The position numbers and the translations under genes are program-made. Below the pieces are notes generated by a model. That model had not been told where the DNA came from. It was given only the letters and a program-made list of their open reading frames with translations, and ran no database searches. DNA of 64,000 bases from Rhizophagus irregularis (lineage: Eukaryota > Glomeromycota > Glomeromycetes > Glomerales > Glomeraceae). This document shows, piece after piece, positions 10,544-22,179 of this stretch (positions are counted from its first letter, which is position 1; the number at the start of each line of letters is the position of its first letter). Where the stretch lies: positions 2,604,001 to 2,668,000 of the forward strand of contig NC_089452.1 of the NCBI RefSeq assembly GCF_026210795.1, in the 5' to 3' direction.

Positions 10544-11750
10544 TAAATAATTTGTCTTTTGAAATATTAAGATTATGGCCTACAGACAAACAAATTATGC
10601 AGACTATTCATCATTCTCATCGATTAGCACTTGAACTTACACCTGCAAATCCTGAAAACTTATCAATTGATATAAATAATTCACTTATTAAATCGGCTCA
10701 CATGAAAATGAAGTTTCAATGTCATGTACATATAATGGAACAGATCCATCCTCAAATAGTTATAATATTCAATATATTCAAGAAAATGATGATGACATAT
10801 CCTCTTCGATAAATATTGCATCAAGAGAAATAGGTCGAAATAGTAATGATTTGGATGATGATGATGATGATTCTTCATCTGTTAACATATTTTCAGAGTG
10901 GCCAAATGCAACTAATGAATTTTCAGATTCCTTGTCAGTTTTTAAATAATGGTGATAGTGATAAGTATTAGATAATTATATTTTAAAGTATTTACAATTT
11001 TAAATTAAAAATTATAGGTTATCATTATTTTCCGGAAAATATTTTTGAATTTGAAGCTTTACTTAATCAACGTAAATTACATGATGCATATTGTTCAAAA
11101 CCACTTGAACGAAAATTTAAAATAAAAGCATCAAATTCAATTAGATTGAATGCATCAAATTCTATTCAACCTAATAAAGCTAGCCATTTCGTTGCATATT
11201 TTACAGAGAACTAAAATCCTGAACAGCGATTTATTAAACAAAGAGAAAAAAAAATGGAAAGAAAATCGTAAAAATATATCTTTGATACTAGCGCAATTAT
11301 ATACAGAAGAGAGTCCCCAATATTGAAAATGCAAATATATTCAAGGAATTTCGCTATTGAAGGGTGATTATGTTTTTGTTCTATATGGCGAAACTATGTT
11401 TGCAGAGGTTGTAGCAATATACAGTACTTTGAGGATTACAATAACTACTATTGTTATACAGATGAACCTATTACAAATTAAATGATGTTTCTTATATTTC
11501 CTTGTGTGTTTATTTACCTATTCATCTTGATCTGTTTAGTGACGTTTTGAAAGAGGGTTGCAATTTTTTGACACATCATTTAGCATCTAGTATCATTTTC
11601 ATTTTGGTAAATCAGGAGTATCAGTTGATGAAAATATTTTAAAATTTCCGTAAGATTATTATTATGATGTTTTGGGAGATATGAATAGTCAAACGATCAT
11701 TTTGCTTATTTTAGATAAAATTTTAAAGTTAGATTCTTAAATGCGTATTA

Positions 11751-13215
11751 AAACCTATGCGTAGTAATATAGAAAATTTTTGGGTTCACCTGACCTATAT
11801 ATGTATAGCTCGGTGTGCACATGGTCTTGACAGGTAACAAACACGGAATAGATCAGTCGCAGATACACAATTCAAATTGTTTATACAGAGCATCACCGCA
11901 AGTATCTCGTTTTAAAGCAAAAAGTGAAAATATGGATATTGATAATATATCCAGTGTTGAAAATTTTCGAGTTATACAATGTAAAATTATTAGTACGAAA
12001 AATACGAAAAATCATATAACGTGAAATTATTAGTACGAAAATACGAAAAATCATACAACGTAAAATTATTAGCACGAAAAATAAGGAAAAATCAAAAAAA
12101 AATTATTTTTAAAGGTCCGTCTGAGTACGGAAAAATTGAAATTTTTTTTTTCGTACTAATTTCTATTACCATTACAATATCGTACTATTTTACTATATGC
12201 TCATCTTATGATAGCATCTATCCTATTTTTAACATACTTTATTTAAATAATAATATTTTGTTGCATAAAATGGCAAAAATTTTTCATAAAAATTTTATGA
12301 GTTCATTAAATTTCCTCTTCTTTATTTAATAATAAGTAGTTTTTGATCTTTATAATATATTTATCGATTAGTTGGAACTCAAAATTATCTTTAGTTACAA
12401 CTACAGTAGAGAAACTAAGTACTGCTTCTTAGTATTTTAAAACACTTTAGAAACTATCTTTTCGTCAACCTACCGTTATAATTAAAAATTCTTTTATAAA
12501 AGATAATTACCCACAATAATAAATAATAACGTATGTAATTATTTTAAAAAGTTCTCAAAAAGGAAATAAATACAATAAAAATTCTTTTATAAAAGATAAT
12601 TATCCACAATCATAAATAATAACGTATGTAATAATTTTAATAAAAATGCATCAAAACGATAACGAAGATCCTTATCTTTTGGATGTAAATACAAAAAAAA
12701 AGAGTAACCATAGTAATCATAACTGAATAATAAAAATTTTTAGCGAGTAGATAGTAATTTACATTTATATATCCATGTTATTTATATAAATTACTTAAAA
12801 TTATGTGAATCTTCATAAAGTATATAAGGAATTAAAAAGAGTGTTAAAAAGGGATAATATGACGTTATTTTTTATGATTGTCTCATGAAAAAATATGGTA
12901 AATTGATCATCTGTACAAAAATTGTTAAAAAAAATTATTAAAATTATTAAAATTGATAATTTTTTTTGATCGTCAGACACTTAGTGACTAAGGATAGTAA
13001 ATCGGTAATGTTTATGTTTCTATGTTGCGCAATTTTTTTTTTTTATGCACGCACGTTACCGTCGTAACGCATCCGGCATCCCTTATTCTTTTTTAAAAGA
13101 TTTTATGCAGGTACCTTCCATAAATGATTGATTTTTCAGTACGGAATGTTCTTCCATGCGACAATTGAAAAGAAAACTTTATGATTTGCAGGTGTTACAA
13201 TTCATTATAGAATAA
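11751..13215. repeat. Intergenic with two short direct-repeat clusters
   Basis: Three tandem copies of about 40 bp (AAATTATTAGTACGAAAAATA core) lie at 11976-12094, slightly before and within this stretch. A direct repeat of about 61 bp starts at 12484 and again at 12577 (AAAAATTCTTTTATAAAAG.. to ..AACGTATGTAA). Frames at 11815-12329 are translations of these repeats. I see no gene. Confidence 0.6.
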
Positions 13216-13223
13216 TATAAATA
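13216..13223 (+). promoter_or_regulatory. TATA box of the lipase gene (candidate)
   Basis: TATAAATA lies 149 bp upstream of the ATG at 13372, in a local context richer in G/C than the surroundings. It is the only TATA-like string at a suitable distance. Prediction only. Confidence 0.4.
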
Positions 13224-13371
13224 CGACTGCCAACGTCGTTTTTTTTTTAAAAAAAAAAAATAAAAAGAAAGAAAATTTTTTTTCGAAAAAAAAAATAAAA
13301 TAAAACCATCACTCGGTACCGAATTAATAAACTATTCCAAAATTGGAACACAATCGATTTAGTTATAAATT

Positions 13372-15410
13372 ATGCCACCTTCGGTTAAACAATATGATAC
13401 TTATTTGGACAAAACTAATGTCAAAGATGATTTAAACCATATTAAAGATTTTTGCTCACAATTTCCAAAAGATAAACAAAATTATATAGAAGATTTAAAC
13501 GCAACTCCTGAACATAGACCTCAAGTGTTAGTATGGGCTCCATCACTCACTTATTTTGTTTACGTTCATAGAGTTTTGAAAAATGTTATTATTACTTTGT
13601 TATTTGAATGGTCAATGCCAATATTTCATCCGTTTAATTTCTGTTTGTTGATTACGGTATTTCCTACTTTGATTATTGGAATCATTATATTGGAAGTTGC
13701 TTTACATATTGGACTTAAGTTTGGGTTAGGAGAATTGATTCAAAGGATTGCTGATGAATGGGCAGATGGTTTATCGATCGTTAATTGGTGTAAGAATTTT
13801 TTTTTTTTCTTTTTAAATTATATATGTTCATATATATATACGTATATAAAATTTATTTATTGACTTTTAAAATTCTTTATATAGGGGACCCAAGAATATT
13901 TACATCAGAGGTAGATGAAATCGTAAAGGATGGAATTATTGCGTTGGATGCTCCTTTACCACCACCATTACCCGAAGAACAATTAGATGATTCAATATTT
14001 GGGGTTGAAGGAACGATACAACATCGCGGGTTTCATCTTGACATTGCAGAATTGTTATTATTTATGTCTTGTATTATATATGAGCGTAATGATGAAATAG
14101 TTAGAAACGCTCATAAATTAACGAGTGAAATTACGAGACAAAAAGGAAAATCTATAACACAAGAAGATATTAAAACCATTACAGATCGATTGAAAGAAAG
14201 TGAAAGTCGTATACATGAACAAGCAAGAAAATGGGGATTGAAATTCACTTCATTATCAGAATTAAATTCATTAGGAGGTCCTTTTTCAGGAATGTTTTGG
14301 AGTTTAGAACATAATTTTATTGTTGTTGTATTTAAAGGAACAACGCCGCTTAATTTTGAAGATTTCGTTATTGATTTAATGTTTCAACGAACTGATGCAA
14401 GAAGTTTTGTATTTGGAGAAGTTCATGAAGGATTTTATACTTCGTTATTTCCACAAAGTGGACATTCTACATCAAGATCAAGTCGCTCTTCTCCTTATAT
14501 AACAATACTTAGAGCCATTAGATCAAAAGCTGCTGAAATTCAAGATCTTCGATCTGAAAAAGTAAAAGTAAATGTTTGGGTAACCGGTCACTCGCTAGGT
14601 AAATTTTATTTTAAAATTGGAGTTAATTAATTTAATTTAAAATTATACTAATTTCATATTTCATACCATTTAGGTGCTGCACTTGCTAGTTTGTTTTATA
14701 CTCGTCTCATTAAATCACCAGGAGATCTTGGACCAAATTGTATTTTAAGAGATGGATATATGTTTGGTAGTCCAAGTATTGGTGATGCAGATTTTGCCGC
14801 TGAATTCGCCTCTTATACTAATTCACCGTATGATAGGCATAATACTCTTTGGAGAATTATTGATGATACCGATATTATTACTAAACTTCCACCTGGTTGG
14901 TCCGATCCATCCGTTAGACGTGTAATTAATAAAAGTAGTATTTTGAATTATGCACATGTTGGAGAAGGTATTAGATTTTTCCAAGATGGAAGTAGACCTT
15001 CTAGTACAAAAAATTTATTTTCTTCAGGTAAAGAACCTATTATTATTGAACGGGCCAGTGATAATCTTAGTTTCATAGGATGGACTAGATCGAATGTGAA
15101 TGAACTCTTTGGATGGGCTAAATTGAATATGAATGATGATGGAGAAGATAATGTAGAGAAATCACATTCAAGTAAAAATGTTTTTCAAGAATATAAGCAT
15201 AAGGAAGGAAGTCCTTTAGCCATTATAGAAAAATTGATGCCTACCTTTTTTAAAAATCATTTACCTGCTAGATATTTTTCTGTTATGCAAAGATCGAGAA
15301 AATATTTTGATTATTCACATAGTAGTACAACTGTTAATGAAAAAGATAACACCTACGCTAGTGGAAGTAAGAACTTTCAAGAATTTGCCGAAAAACATAT
15401 TGAAAAGTGA
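13372..15410 (+). CDS. Class 3 (fungal) triacylglycerol lipase-like protein, three exons
   Basis: Exons 13372-13789, 13885-14598 and 14674-15410 join in frame (donors GTAAGA and GTAAAT; acceptors ATATAG and TTTAG) to about 622 residues. The nucleophile elbow VTGHSLGAALA spans the second intron, with Ser near residue 376. Downstream, IIDDTDIITKLPPGW is the likely catalytic Asp region and YAHVGEG the likely His, giving the Ser-Asp-His triad of alpha/beta-hydrolase lipases. Exon 1 contributes about 140 residues with a strongly hydrophobic stretch (FNFCLLITVFPTLIIGIIIL and an earlier one), so the protein is probably membrane-anchored; it is not a secreted short lipase. EDFVIDLMFQR before the elbow is also typical of the family. 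Substrate is unknown: acylglycerol or phospholipid hydrolysis is inferred from the family. The frame is intact. Confidence 0.9.
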
Positions 15411-15896
15411 ATTTTTATTAATTAATTTGATGGATATACAGTATGTCGCATAAATATATTTATCAAAAACTGTATTTATTAAATTATATTAATTATACTT
15501 TTTTCTGAAAAAGATTTTGTATTGTATTTCGAGATTTTATCAATAAAAAAAAAATACATTTAGGCAAAATAATAATCTATGGTACGCAAGCGTCATCATG
15601 ATCAAAATTTTCAAATTAAATAATTTAAGTATTTCGCATTGAAAAAAAGAAAAATTCGAAATATATTCGTGACATGAAAAGCAGATTTTAACTTAAAATT
15701 CGTTTTAAACAAAGCTCTGAATTTTAAATTCGTTTAAGTAAAACTTTGAATTTAAATTCGTTTAAGTAAAAAACCTTATGTTCCTATATTGTAACACAAT
15801 ATTCTATTGTGATAATGATTCATAGAAATCCCAAAAAAAGAAAAAAAAACCACAACATGCGTTGTGAATTTTACAATGAGAAACAAAAATTCTGAA

Positions 15897-15927
<31 letters not shown>

Positions 15928-16110
15928 GATAAAATTTTTAAAAAATAATTTAATAATAAAAAATTTAATAAAATTTTTAATAATGATTAATTAAAAATAA
16001 AGTAGATAAAAATACAATATAATACACAACCTTCTAATGTTTGAATTGTTTGAATTGTTTGAATTGCACATTTAATCGTTCTAATCCCTTTTTTTTTTTA
16101 CTACCCATTT
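15411..16110. other. Convergent 3' intergenic, no gene
   Basis: It lies between two convergent genes. It holds long A/T homopolymers (15895-15930) and a short tandem with a TTTAAATTCGTTTAAGTAAAA core (about 15700-15775). Confidence 0.5.
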
Positions 16111-16799
16111 TTATAATACTAAAATACCCATAATTAATCCACCTATAATAATACTACAATCTATTAAATTCCAACTTAAATTATTACCACCATTATTAGG
16201 TCTAGTAGAAGGTACGGGTACGTGACCAGTTAAGATATTGGTTATACTGTTTGTTTGTGATGAACTTGAACTAACCGTAGAAACCGTTGGACTAGGTAAT
16301 TAAAGAAATTATTTGTTAAAGAATATTGTTTAATTAAAATTAGAATATAATCGAAAGAAATTTAAAATTTTAAAATTTAAAATTACCTATTATTTGGTGT
16401 ACCTCCTGGGGAAGGAACATTATTAGACGGTTGTGGCACTCCAGGAGCAGGAGTAACAGGTTGAGGTTGAGGTTGAGGTTGAGGCGCTCCAGGCTGAGGC
16501 GCTCCAGGCTGAGGAGCGCCAGGTTGAGGTGCTCCAGGTTGAGGTGCTCCAGGTTGTGGTGGAGGTGCTCCAGGAGAACCATTGGGAGAACCGGGAGCAG
16601 CTGGTCCTGGACCAGGTACACTGGTATCAGTTGGAGCAACAACTGGTGGTGGTGCTGTTACTGTAATTGTAACATCAGGCAATGTACTTACTACTACTGC
16701 TGTTTTTGTTACTTGCGATAATCCTTTTGGAAGGAAAGTTATTAAAAGAAGTATTGATATTATTAAGAATGTGAATGACTTTTGTTGTATATCCTTCAT
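16111..16799 (-). CDS. Secreted proline-rich protein with probable GPI-anchor tail, two exons
   Basis: Exon 1 (16799-16387) and exon 2 (16291-16111) join across a 95-bp intron (GTAATT..CCTAG) to 197 residues. Residues 1-28 are a signal peptide (hydrophobic core FLIISILLLITFL, cleavage near GLSQ). Then follow a Thr/Val/Pro segment, a PQPGA five-residue repeat array of about five copies, PQPQPQP, and a Ser/Thr-rich exon 2. The protein ends in a small-residue site (NGGNN) and the hydrophobic tail IIIGGLIMGILVL with no charged residue after it, which fits a GPI attachment signal. A cell-wall or surface mucin-like protein is inferred. The 15-bp DNA repeat (GGCGCTCCAGGCTGA type) is GC-rich compared with its surroundings. 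Without the intron the protein would lack the anchor. Confidence 0.8.
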
Positions 16800-16949
16800 A
16801 ATTAATGAAAAAGTATATATATATATATATATATATCTATTATTTTAAAATTATATAATTTTTTTTTTTTTAAGAAAAAATTTTTTTTTTAAAAAAAAAA
16901 GACAAAGGAAGAATTGAAATTTGAAACTCTTTATTTATATTACAAACCC

Positions 16950-17086
16950 TTATATACCTTTTATATATAAACATGGATATTAATGCAAACCCCAAACAAA
17001 CACTAAACCTGTGTTACAGTTATTCGCACTACTTATTTTTGTGTAAGTCCCCGGATTTAGAAATTTCGATATATTAAATGACGTCA
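16950..17086 (-). promoter_or_regulatory. Upstream region of the proline-rich gene: TATA and TGACGTCA
   Basis: A TTATATATAA stretch lies at 16961-16970, about 165 bp before the start codon. A perfect CRE/ATF-type palindrome TGACGTCA is at 17079-17086, 280 bp upstream. The palindrome is rare in such AT-rich DNA, but function is unproven. Confidence 0.35.
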
Positions 17087-18641
17087 TCAAACCATTTAAT
17101 GGTTAGAATTTTTTTTTTTTGGAACGGTTAAAAAAAAGAAAAAGAAAAAAATATCAAAAAAATATCTCGAGAAAAGTTTTGAAAAATTTCATGGATTTAT
17201 ATAAAGACATTACCTTTTAGATCATAATAAGGGTATAATAAAAAAATAACTGATAAGGATAATTCGGGTTGAAAATTTAACCGAATTATGAAAATCAATA
17301 TATTAAAAATCGCAAATTTTCAATGATGATTACTTAATGATGTTACTATAAATAACAAACATCTGACGTTTAATTGATTTGGATTACAAACAAGATAAAT
17401 AATAATTACATTACTGTCATTTTAATTAATAAATAGTAATTGTTATTTAATGATTCCAAACATGAAAAAATACTCGTAAATAAAGTATAAAAAATTTTTA
17501 TTTGAACAATTTTATGATTTTGTAAACTGAAATTGTGGAATATGCCAATACGATGAATTTTAACGCTAGTATTAAAAAAAAAACGTTAATAATAATTTAA
17601 CTTATAAACTATTTCGTTAGCGAACGTAAGACAGCTTTTATCATTTTTTTTTTCTATGGACTTCAATATACTTTTATTAACTTTTAGTTTTAAGACGCTC
17701 TTTTATGAGATAACGCAAATTTGTAGATATCGAAAATATTGTCATCCTGACAAAATCCGTATTAATTTCCATAAATCTAAAGGATAGCAATAATTTCAAT
17801 ATTTAAATTAATAAAAAAAAAACTTTCAAAGGAAATAGTTAGCGAGTTATCATGATTTAAAAGAGATGGCTGCGCTAATTGAATAAACTAAAAGAAATAT
17901 CACATACGCGAATATTCACGTTTATAATAGAGTTTCAAAATACTAACTGAAAAGTTCCATACATAACCTGAATAGATAAGATTTTATTCTGTGTGAAATT
18001 AAACGTAAAAATATATTATCAATAAAATCAATAAAATTTCGAATTTTAAGAATAAAAATGGTACAGTAATAAATCGATGCTTTTAACGACTTTTTAAACT
18101 TGTAAATAAAACTTGTAAATGAACGAACTTTATAATTTTTATCATGGTATATATTAACGCAAAAATAATACGAGCTAACTTTTAGAAATTATATTAATGA
18201 AAAAGTAATAAATTTAAATTTTATTCATTAGTAATATTATTTATATACTCAAATTATTTGTTTATTTAAAAATGCTGTAAATACCGTAAGTATAATAAGA
18301 TAATATTTTATTAATTAATTAAAATTGACGCAATAACATCTTGAATTATTACAGATACTGCGATTCTCACAATACTAAATCAAGAAACAGAATTATGATT
18401 TTATATCTGTCGTTATCGTTCAGCCCAATAGGATCATGCAGATTTTCATAGACCGATATTTTTATTAGGTATAGCGATAACACATGATTGAGAGTGAAAA
18501 AAATATGGAATATTTTGTAGAAAAAGTTTAAATAAACCTTATAAAGTGGATTAAAAATAACATAAAAGTGAAAGTTAAATAAAACTTATTTATGATGTTA
18601 TCGTTCTGACGTTTTTTGATCATGCATTAATTAATAACACA
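17087..18641. other. AT-rich intergenic, nothing recognised
   Basis: No frame longer than 60 codons and no paired repeat that I could see. It lies between two minus-strand genes. Confidence 0.5.
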
Positions 18642-18753
18642 CTTGGATGTGGGTCGCAGGGACCTTCATTGATTGGTGAAAATGGCACTACGTGACCCAT
18701 TTTCATCCGATCATTCGGTCCTGTGACCGATATAGCTACTCCCCCATCCAATT
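18642..18753. repeat. Long imperfect foldback (about 110 nt)
   Basis: The outer arms TTGGATG..GGTCGCAGGGACC and GGTCCTGTGACC..CCATCCAA pair. Inside them GATTGGTGAAAATGG pairs with CCATTTTCATCCGATC around an 11-nt loop. It is G+C-richer than the flanks. A foldback MITE or a structured RNA are both possible. It sits about 220 bp beyond the 3' end of the membrane-protein gene. Confidence 0.55.
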
Positions 18754-18969
18754 ATATTAAAATTAATAGGAAAATTTCAACATTAAAGAACATTAAAGAC
18801 TATTATAATAAATCGTCCAATCAAATTCATCGTCCGATATCTATATGACACTATGTAATACGTTATGTAACAAATATACAATTTTAAATTTTATTTAATA
18901 TAAATATAAATATACAATACATTACTTAATATACTAATACAAATAAACAATATATATAATTTTTTTACT

Positions 18970-20085
18970 TTAGAAATCACATCTTTTACGATTGCTCAAA
19001 TTCATATTATGCCAATAATCATATAAAATTATGATATCATCCACTTTGCCTGATACATGCTTTTTATAATTATAAATATCAACATTAAATGAAACATAAA
19101 TCAAACCATCCAACTTTAACCCAAAATGCCAATATAAATCAAGAAATAATCTTATAATAATAATCCAATAATAATCCATAATATAATAAAATCCATAATT
19201 ATTAAATGATTTAATAGTTGAAATAAATATTTTAATTAATCTTTCAATAATCCAACAAATTCCAATAAAACTAGAACAAATAACACATAATATAAAAATG
19301 AATAAATAATGAAATGGTATAAATATTGATAAAATAAAACATTTAATTTTTGATGAAATATTTTCAAGATTATTAAAAATTTCATTAAATGATTCATAAG
19401 TAAATAAATATGGAATACAAAACCAACAAATTAATGTTGATATTAATTTCATCATTATTACATATGGTATGATGATCATTATGTAAATTATAATTATTAC
19501 GTTAAAGTCAATAAAACTAATTGATTTTAAAATAATCCATTTAAAAATATAAATTTTATAATATTGAATTTTTTTGGAAATTTTAATAGAATTGAAATTC
19601 CAAAAATTTTGTGTAATTTTTAAATTTTGTTTATATATTTCAAATATTAATGAACAATTTAATAATTCTTCAATATAATAATTTTCATAATAATATTTAT
19701 ATATTATATAAAATATTGATGCTGTTGAAGATATTGAATAAAGTGAATATTCTGGTCTTACAAATATTATTATTATTCGATATATTAATATGGAAAATAT
19801 ACTATATCCTATGATAATTATAACACAAATTGGAATATATATTATAATTATCAAAGGTGAAAATAAAAATGAATAAATTCTTATCCTCAAATCAAATTCT
19901 TTCTCTGTGAAAATGAATGAATATAATTGATATATTGTCGGTATATACCATATTAATGTAGTACCGAAATTTAAAATTAAGAGTATACATATAATCATAA
20001 AATAAAGAATAATATCAATTATAATAAGTACTGAAAGACTCGTTACTTTTGAAATCCAAAATAAGATGAACATTTTTTTTGACAT
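18970..20085 (-). CDS. Multi-pass membrane protein of unknown function
   Basis: A single uninterrupted frame of 371 residues starts MSKKMFILFWISKVTSL. It is dominated by Ile/Leu/Phe/Tyr segments that form at least six membrane spans (roughly residues 10-60, 70-110, 190-225, 245-285 and 300-320), separated by short charged loops with FDLRIRIY and VRPEYSLYS. The C-terminus (about 60 residues, KLDGLIYVSFN.., SGKVDDII) is soluble and ends NRKRCDF. I do not recognise the family. Repeated poly-hydrophobic proteins of this type, with the same YSISSTAS-like loop, are plausible in this lineage. The intact 371-codon frame in such AT-rich DNA argues for a real gene. A T-run precedes the ATG. No neighbours suggest its role. 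Confidence 0.7.
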   Translation of the reverse strand: MSKKMFILFWISKVTSLSVLIIIDIILYFMIICILLILNFGTTLIWYIPTIYQLYSFIFTEKEFDLRIRIYSFLFSPLIIIIYIPICVIIIIGYSIFSILIYRIIIIFVRPEYSLYSISSTASIFYIIYKYYYENYYIEELLNCSLIFEIYKQNLKITQNFWNFNSIKISKKIQYYKIYIFKWIILKSISFIDFNVIIIIYIMIIIPYVIMMKLISTLICWFCIPYLFTYESFNEIFNNLENISSKIKCFILSIFIPFHYLFIFILCVICSSFIGICWIIERLIKIFISTIKSFNNYGFYYIMDYYWIIIIRLFLDLYWHFGLKLDGLIYVSFNVDIYNYKKHVSGKVDDIIILYDYWHNMNLSNRKRCDF

Positions 20086-20888
20086 TTTTTTTTTTCTGAA
20101 AAATTATAAAGAAAAGCTTTTACGATCGGAATTTATTCCGTTTATAGCTAGTGTGATAGATATTATCTTTGAAGATTAGCTTAAATTAGTTAAAATTCAG
20201 TAAATCTTTTCTTTTGGAAGTTTATGACGCAAAAAAGGGGCCAATTTTTTTTTTTTAATTTTGTCATTGTTTTCCTTCCTCTTATCATTTTTTAAAAGAT
20301 AAAAAAAGTCTCGTGATATGTAAGTTTATTCCGTAGTAAGTTTTTTTTAAGGCGATGAAGCTTTATAGAACAATATACTGTGTATTCCCAAATTTAAATG
20401 AAAAATTGAGACGGAATTATTTATTACGTTTATCAAATTACGATAATTTCGATTTTCAATAGGGGGCATGATATTTGACATTTGACAACCACCACAATAT
20501 ATAAAATCGAAAATAGATCTACAATATTTAACCGAAAAAATCAAGTTGGATCTACATTTTGCGAAAAATGATGTTCAGTTCGTTGATAAGAAATTATCAA
20601 GTCAAGTGAGTATCGCTTCTTCTTTATTAACAAGCAAACAAAGTGACAACCTCATGATAATTGTTATTAAAAAAGGACTAAGAACTTTGCGCAACCTTTT
20701 GGAAGTACTGTATATCCTTGATATGAATTATTTATAGATACCGGGTAACAACGTGCGTAGAACTCTGTCAGTTCGCTCAAGCTGTTCTATTTAAATAGGT
20801 ATTTGATGAGAAAACTTACTTTAAAGTTCGTTATGCTTTTTTTATTTTTTGAGTGGATCATTAAGGATATTTTATTCATAATTAAAGC
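20086..20888. other. Intergenic with a possible exon remnant
   Basis: On the plus strand 20362-20460 reads LYRTIYCVFPNLNEKLRRNY before stops. A separate frame at 20540-20620 (KLDLHFAKNDVQFVDKKLSS) ends at a GTGAGT donor-like site. These could be broken exons of one gene, but I cannot assign a family. Confidence 0.25.
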
Positions 20889-22171
20889 GGTTATGGGTCA
20901 AAAGACCGACAAACAAAAGACCGATACAACATAATCCCGATCTACAAAATCGCGAAACTACAAAATCCCGACTAGGACAAAATATCGACTAGTTCAAAAT
21001 CCCGAAATACAAAATCGTCTAATACAATAAAAATTTTATAGATTGTAATTAATAGAATTGTTACAATTGTACAAACATATATTTACTATTATAGTTAAAG
21101 AACAAATAAATCAATAAAATTGCATAATTGATTATTTAAAGTATATTGTGTAAATCATTTAATGTACATACAAATTAGTTAATATTCCATGTTCTCATGT
21201 TCTAGCTTGCTTAGTAACATAGCATATTGAAAATTCATATGAAAATTTTTTTATGGTTATGTAATCATTCTGATTAACAAATTGCGCGTTGCATATTATT
21301 ATTTGACAAATTTGATTTACGCGTAATTATAAATATTTATTTTAATTGACAGAGAAAAAAGAATCATGACGATCATCAGTGATAAAGAAAACCGTTCAGT
21401 GATGGAGTATCTTCGTGTCATTGCCCATAATCTTACATTATAAGTCTTACATTATAAGTAAATTTACAAAAATCTAGTTCTTTTATCTAGTTCTTTTATA
21501 AATTAGGCCACACAAATTCAATTTTTCGGTTCACGTAACATTGAAATTTAAAATCAACCCGGGGACCCGGGGTTTATTGTTTATTAGTAAAAAAAGTTTA
21601 TATATAAAATCGTGACATTTGATTGGTTGACTTTTAAAAGGGAGGAATTTATTTTCGCTCTAGAAGTTCTCAGCCGCGTGATAAACTTACCCGCCAATAA
21701 AATTACGTCCTGATCACATTATAAATTTTTTATATATAAACTTTTTTTTATTGAAATTTGAAAAAGTGACCCGGCCGGGTGAAGTGAACCGAAAATTCGA
21801 ATTTGTGTGGCCTTACAACAATTAATAAATAAAATAAATGATATACAATATTTTGCGCAATTTACTTATTTTAATGTCTAAAGAATAAAAGATTTCCAAA
21901 TAATTTTTACTCAATAATATATATAAATAATATAAATATTCTAAATATTCCATTAAATTATTTTGCAAAAGACAGATTAAAACAAATTATTAATAGTATC
22001 TAATCTGTCAAGATTTTGAACCGTCAAGATTTTGAACCGTCAAGATTTTATATTTCGGGATTTTGAACTAGTCGATATTTTGTCCAAGTCGGGATTTTGT
22101 AGTTTCGCGATTTTGTAGATCGGGATTATGTGGTGTCGGGATTCTGGATTTCGCGATTTTGGACGGATCCC
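20889..22171. mobile_element. hAT-like TIR element, 'AATCCCGA' arm family
   Basis: The arms at about 20925-21030 and 22010-22150 are near-identical inverted copies (ATAATCCCGATCTACAAAAT, CGCGAAACTACAAAATCCCG, then ATCGACTAGTTCAAAATCCC). An exact 8-bp direct repeat ATTAAAGC (20881-20888, 22172-22179) brackets it, giving 1283 bp. No transposase frame is visible. A Harbinger-like MITE is nested at 21506-21812. Confidence 0.75.
21506..21812. mobile_element. PIF/Harbinger-like MITE (307 bp)
   Basis: The ends GGCCACACAAATTC and GAATTTGTGTGGCC are perfect inverted copies, followed inward by CGGTTCAC. They are flanked by TTA on both sides (21503-21505, 21813-21815), the usual Harbinger target. Inside is a second inverted pair built on GTTTATATATAAA and TTTATATATAAAC. 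Nested in the element at 20889-22171. Confidence 0.8.
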
Positions 22172-22179
22172 ATTAAAGC

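Larger units (their letters stand above)
5909..11750 (+). pseudogene. Decayed copy of a multi-copy hypothetical family, interrupted by three transposons
   Basis: Plus-strand pieces in shifting frames can be read in order. They are an acidic N-terminus (5909-6226, starting MGRRLSKLTCESSGCK, ending NYIKRTL), a continuation GSRRVEIVACELFPNKFPKK (from 6207), FTPKFYWENSPLKSHLQNF (8017-8180), SPKALDLFCQNLEGRGIQSL (8370-8439, then an intron), NDGPIAAMTDNTKLK (8951-9158), LPKFPPVAIALIPN (9230-9390), ESSLNINFSCPI (9430), PLLPWSHSSEPCEHFFGITR and RNQKLNFDKEK (10060-10240), and YVFVLYGETMF near 11370. I recognise the order from a large lineage family of unknown function in Rhizophagus; its EHFFG and TDNTK blocks could suggest a domesticated or transposon-derived protein, but that is inference. 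Stops and frameshifts occur in nearly every segment, so it is dead. Insertions at 6317-7820, 8610-8951 and 10358-10543 break it further. Confidence 0.75.

Noticed and set aside
16370-16848. Frames on both strands over the proline-rich repeat (Leu/Asn-rich, Arg/Ser-rich)
   Set aside because: Shadows of the 15-bp repeat; only the minus-strand frame with signal peptide and continuing exon 2 makes sense.
20347-20737. Divergent pair of small genes
   Set aside because: Both frames are short, lack motifs, and the plus-strand reading is interrupted; listed only as a possible exon remnant.
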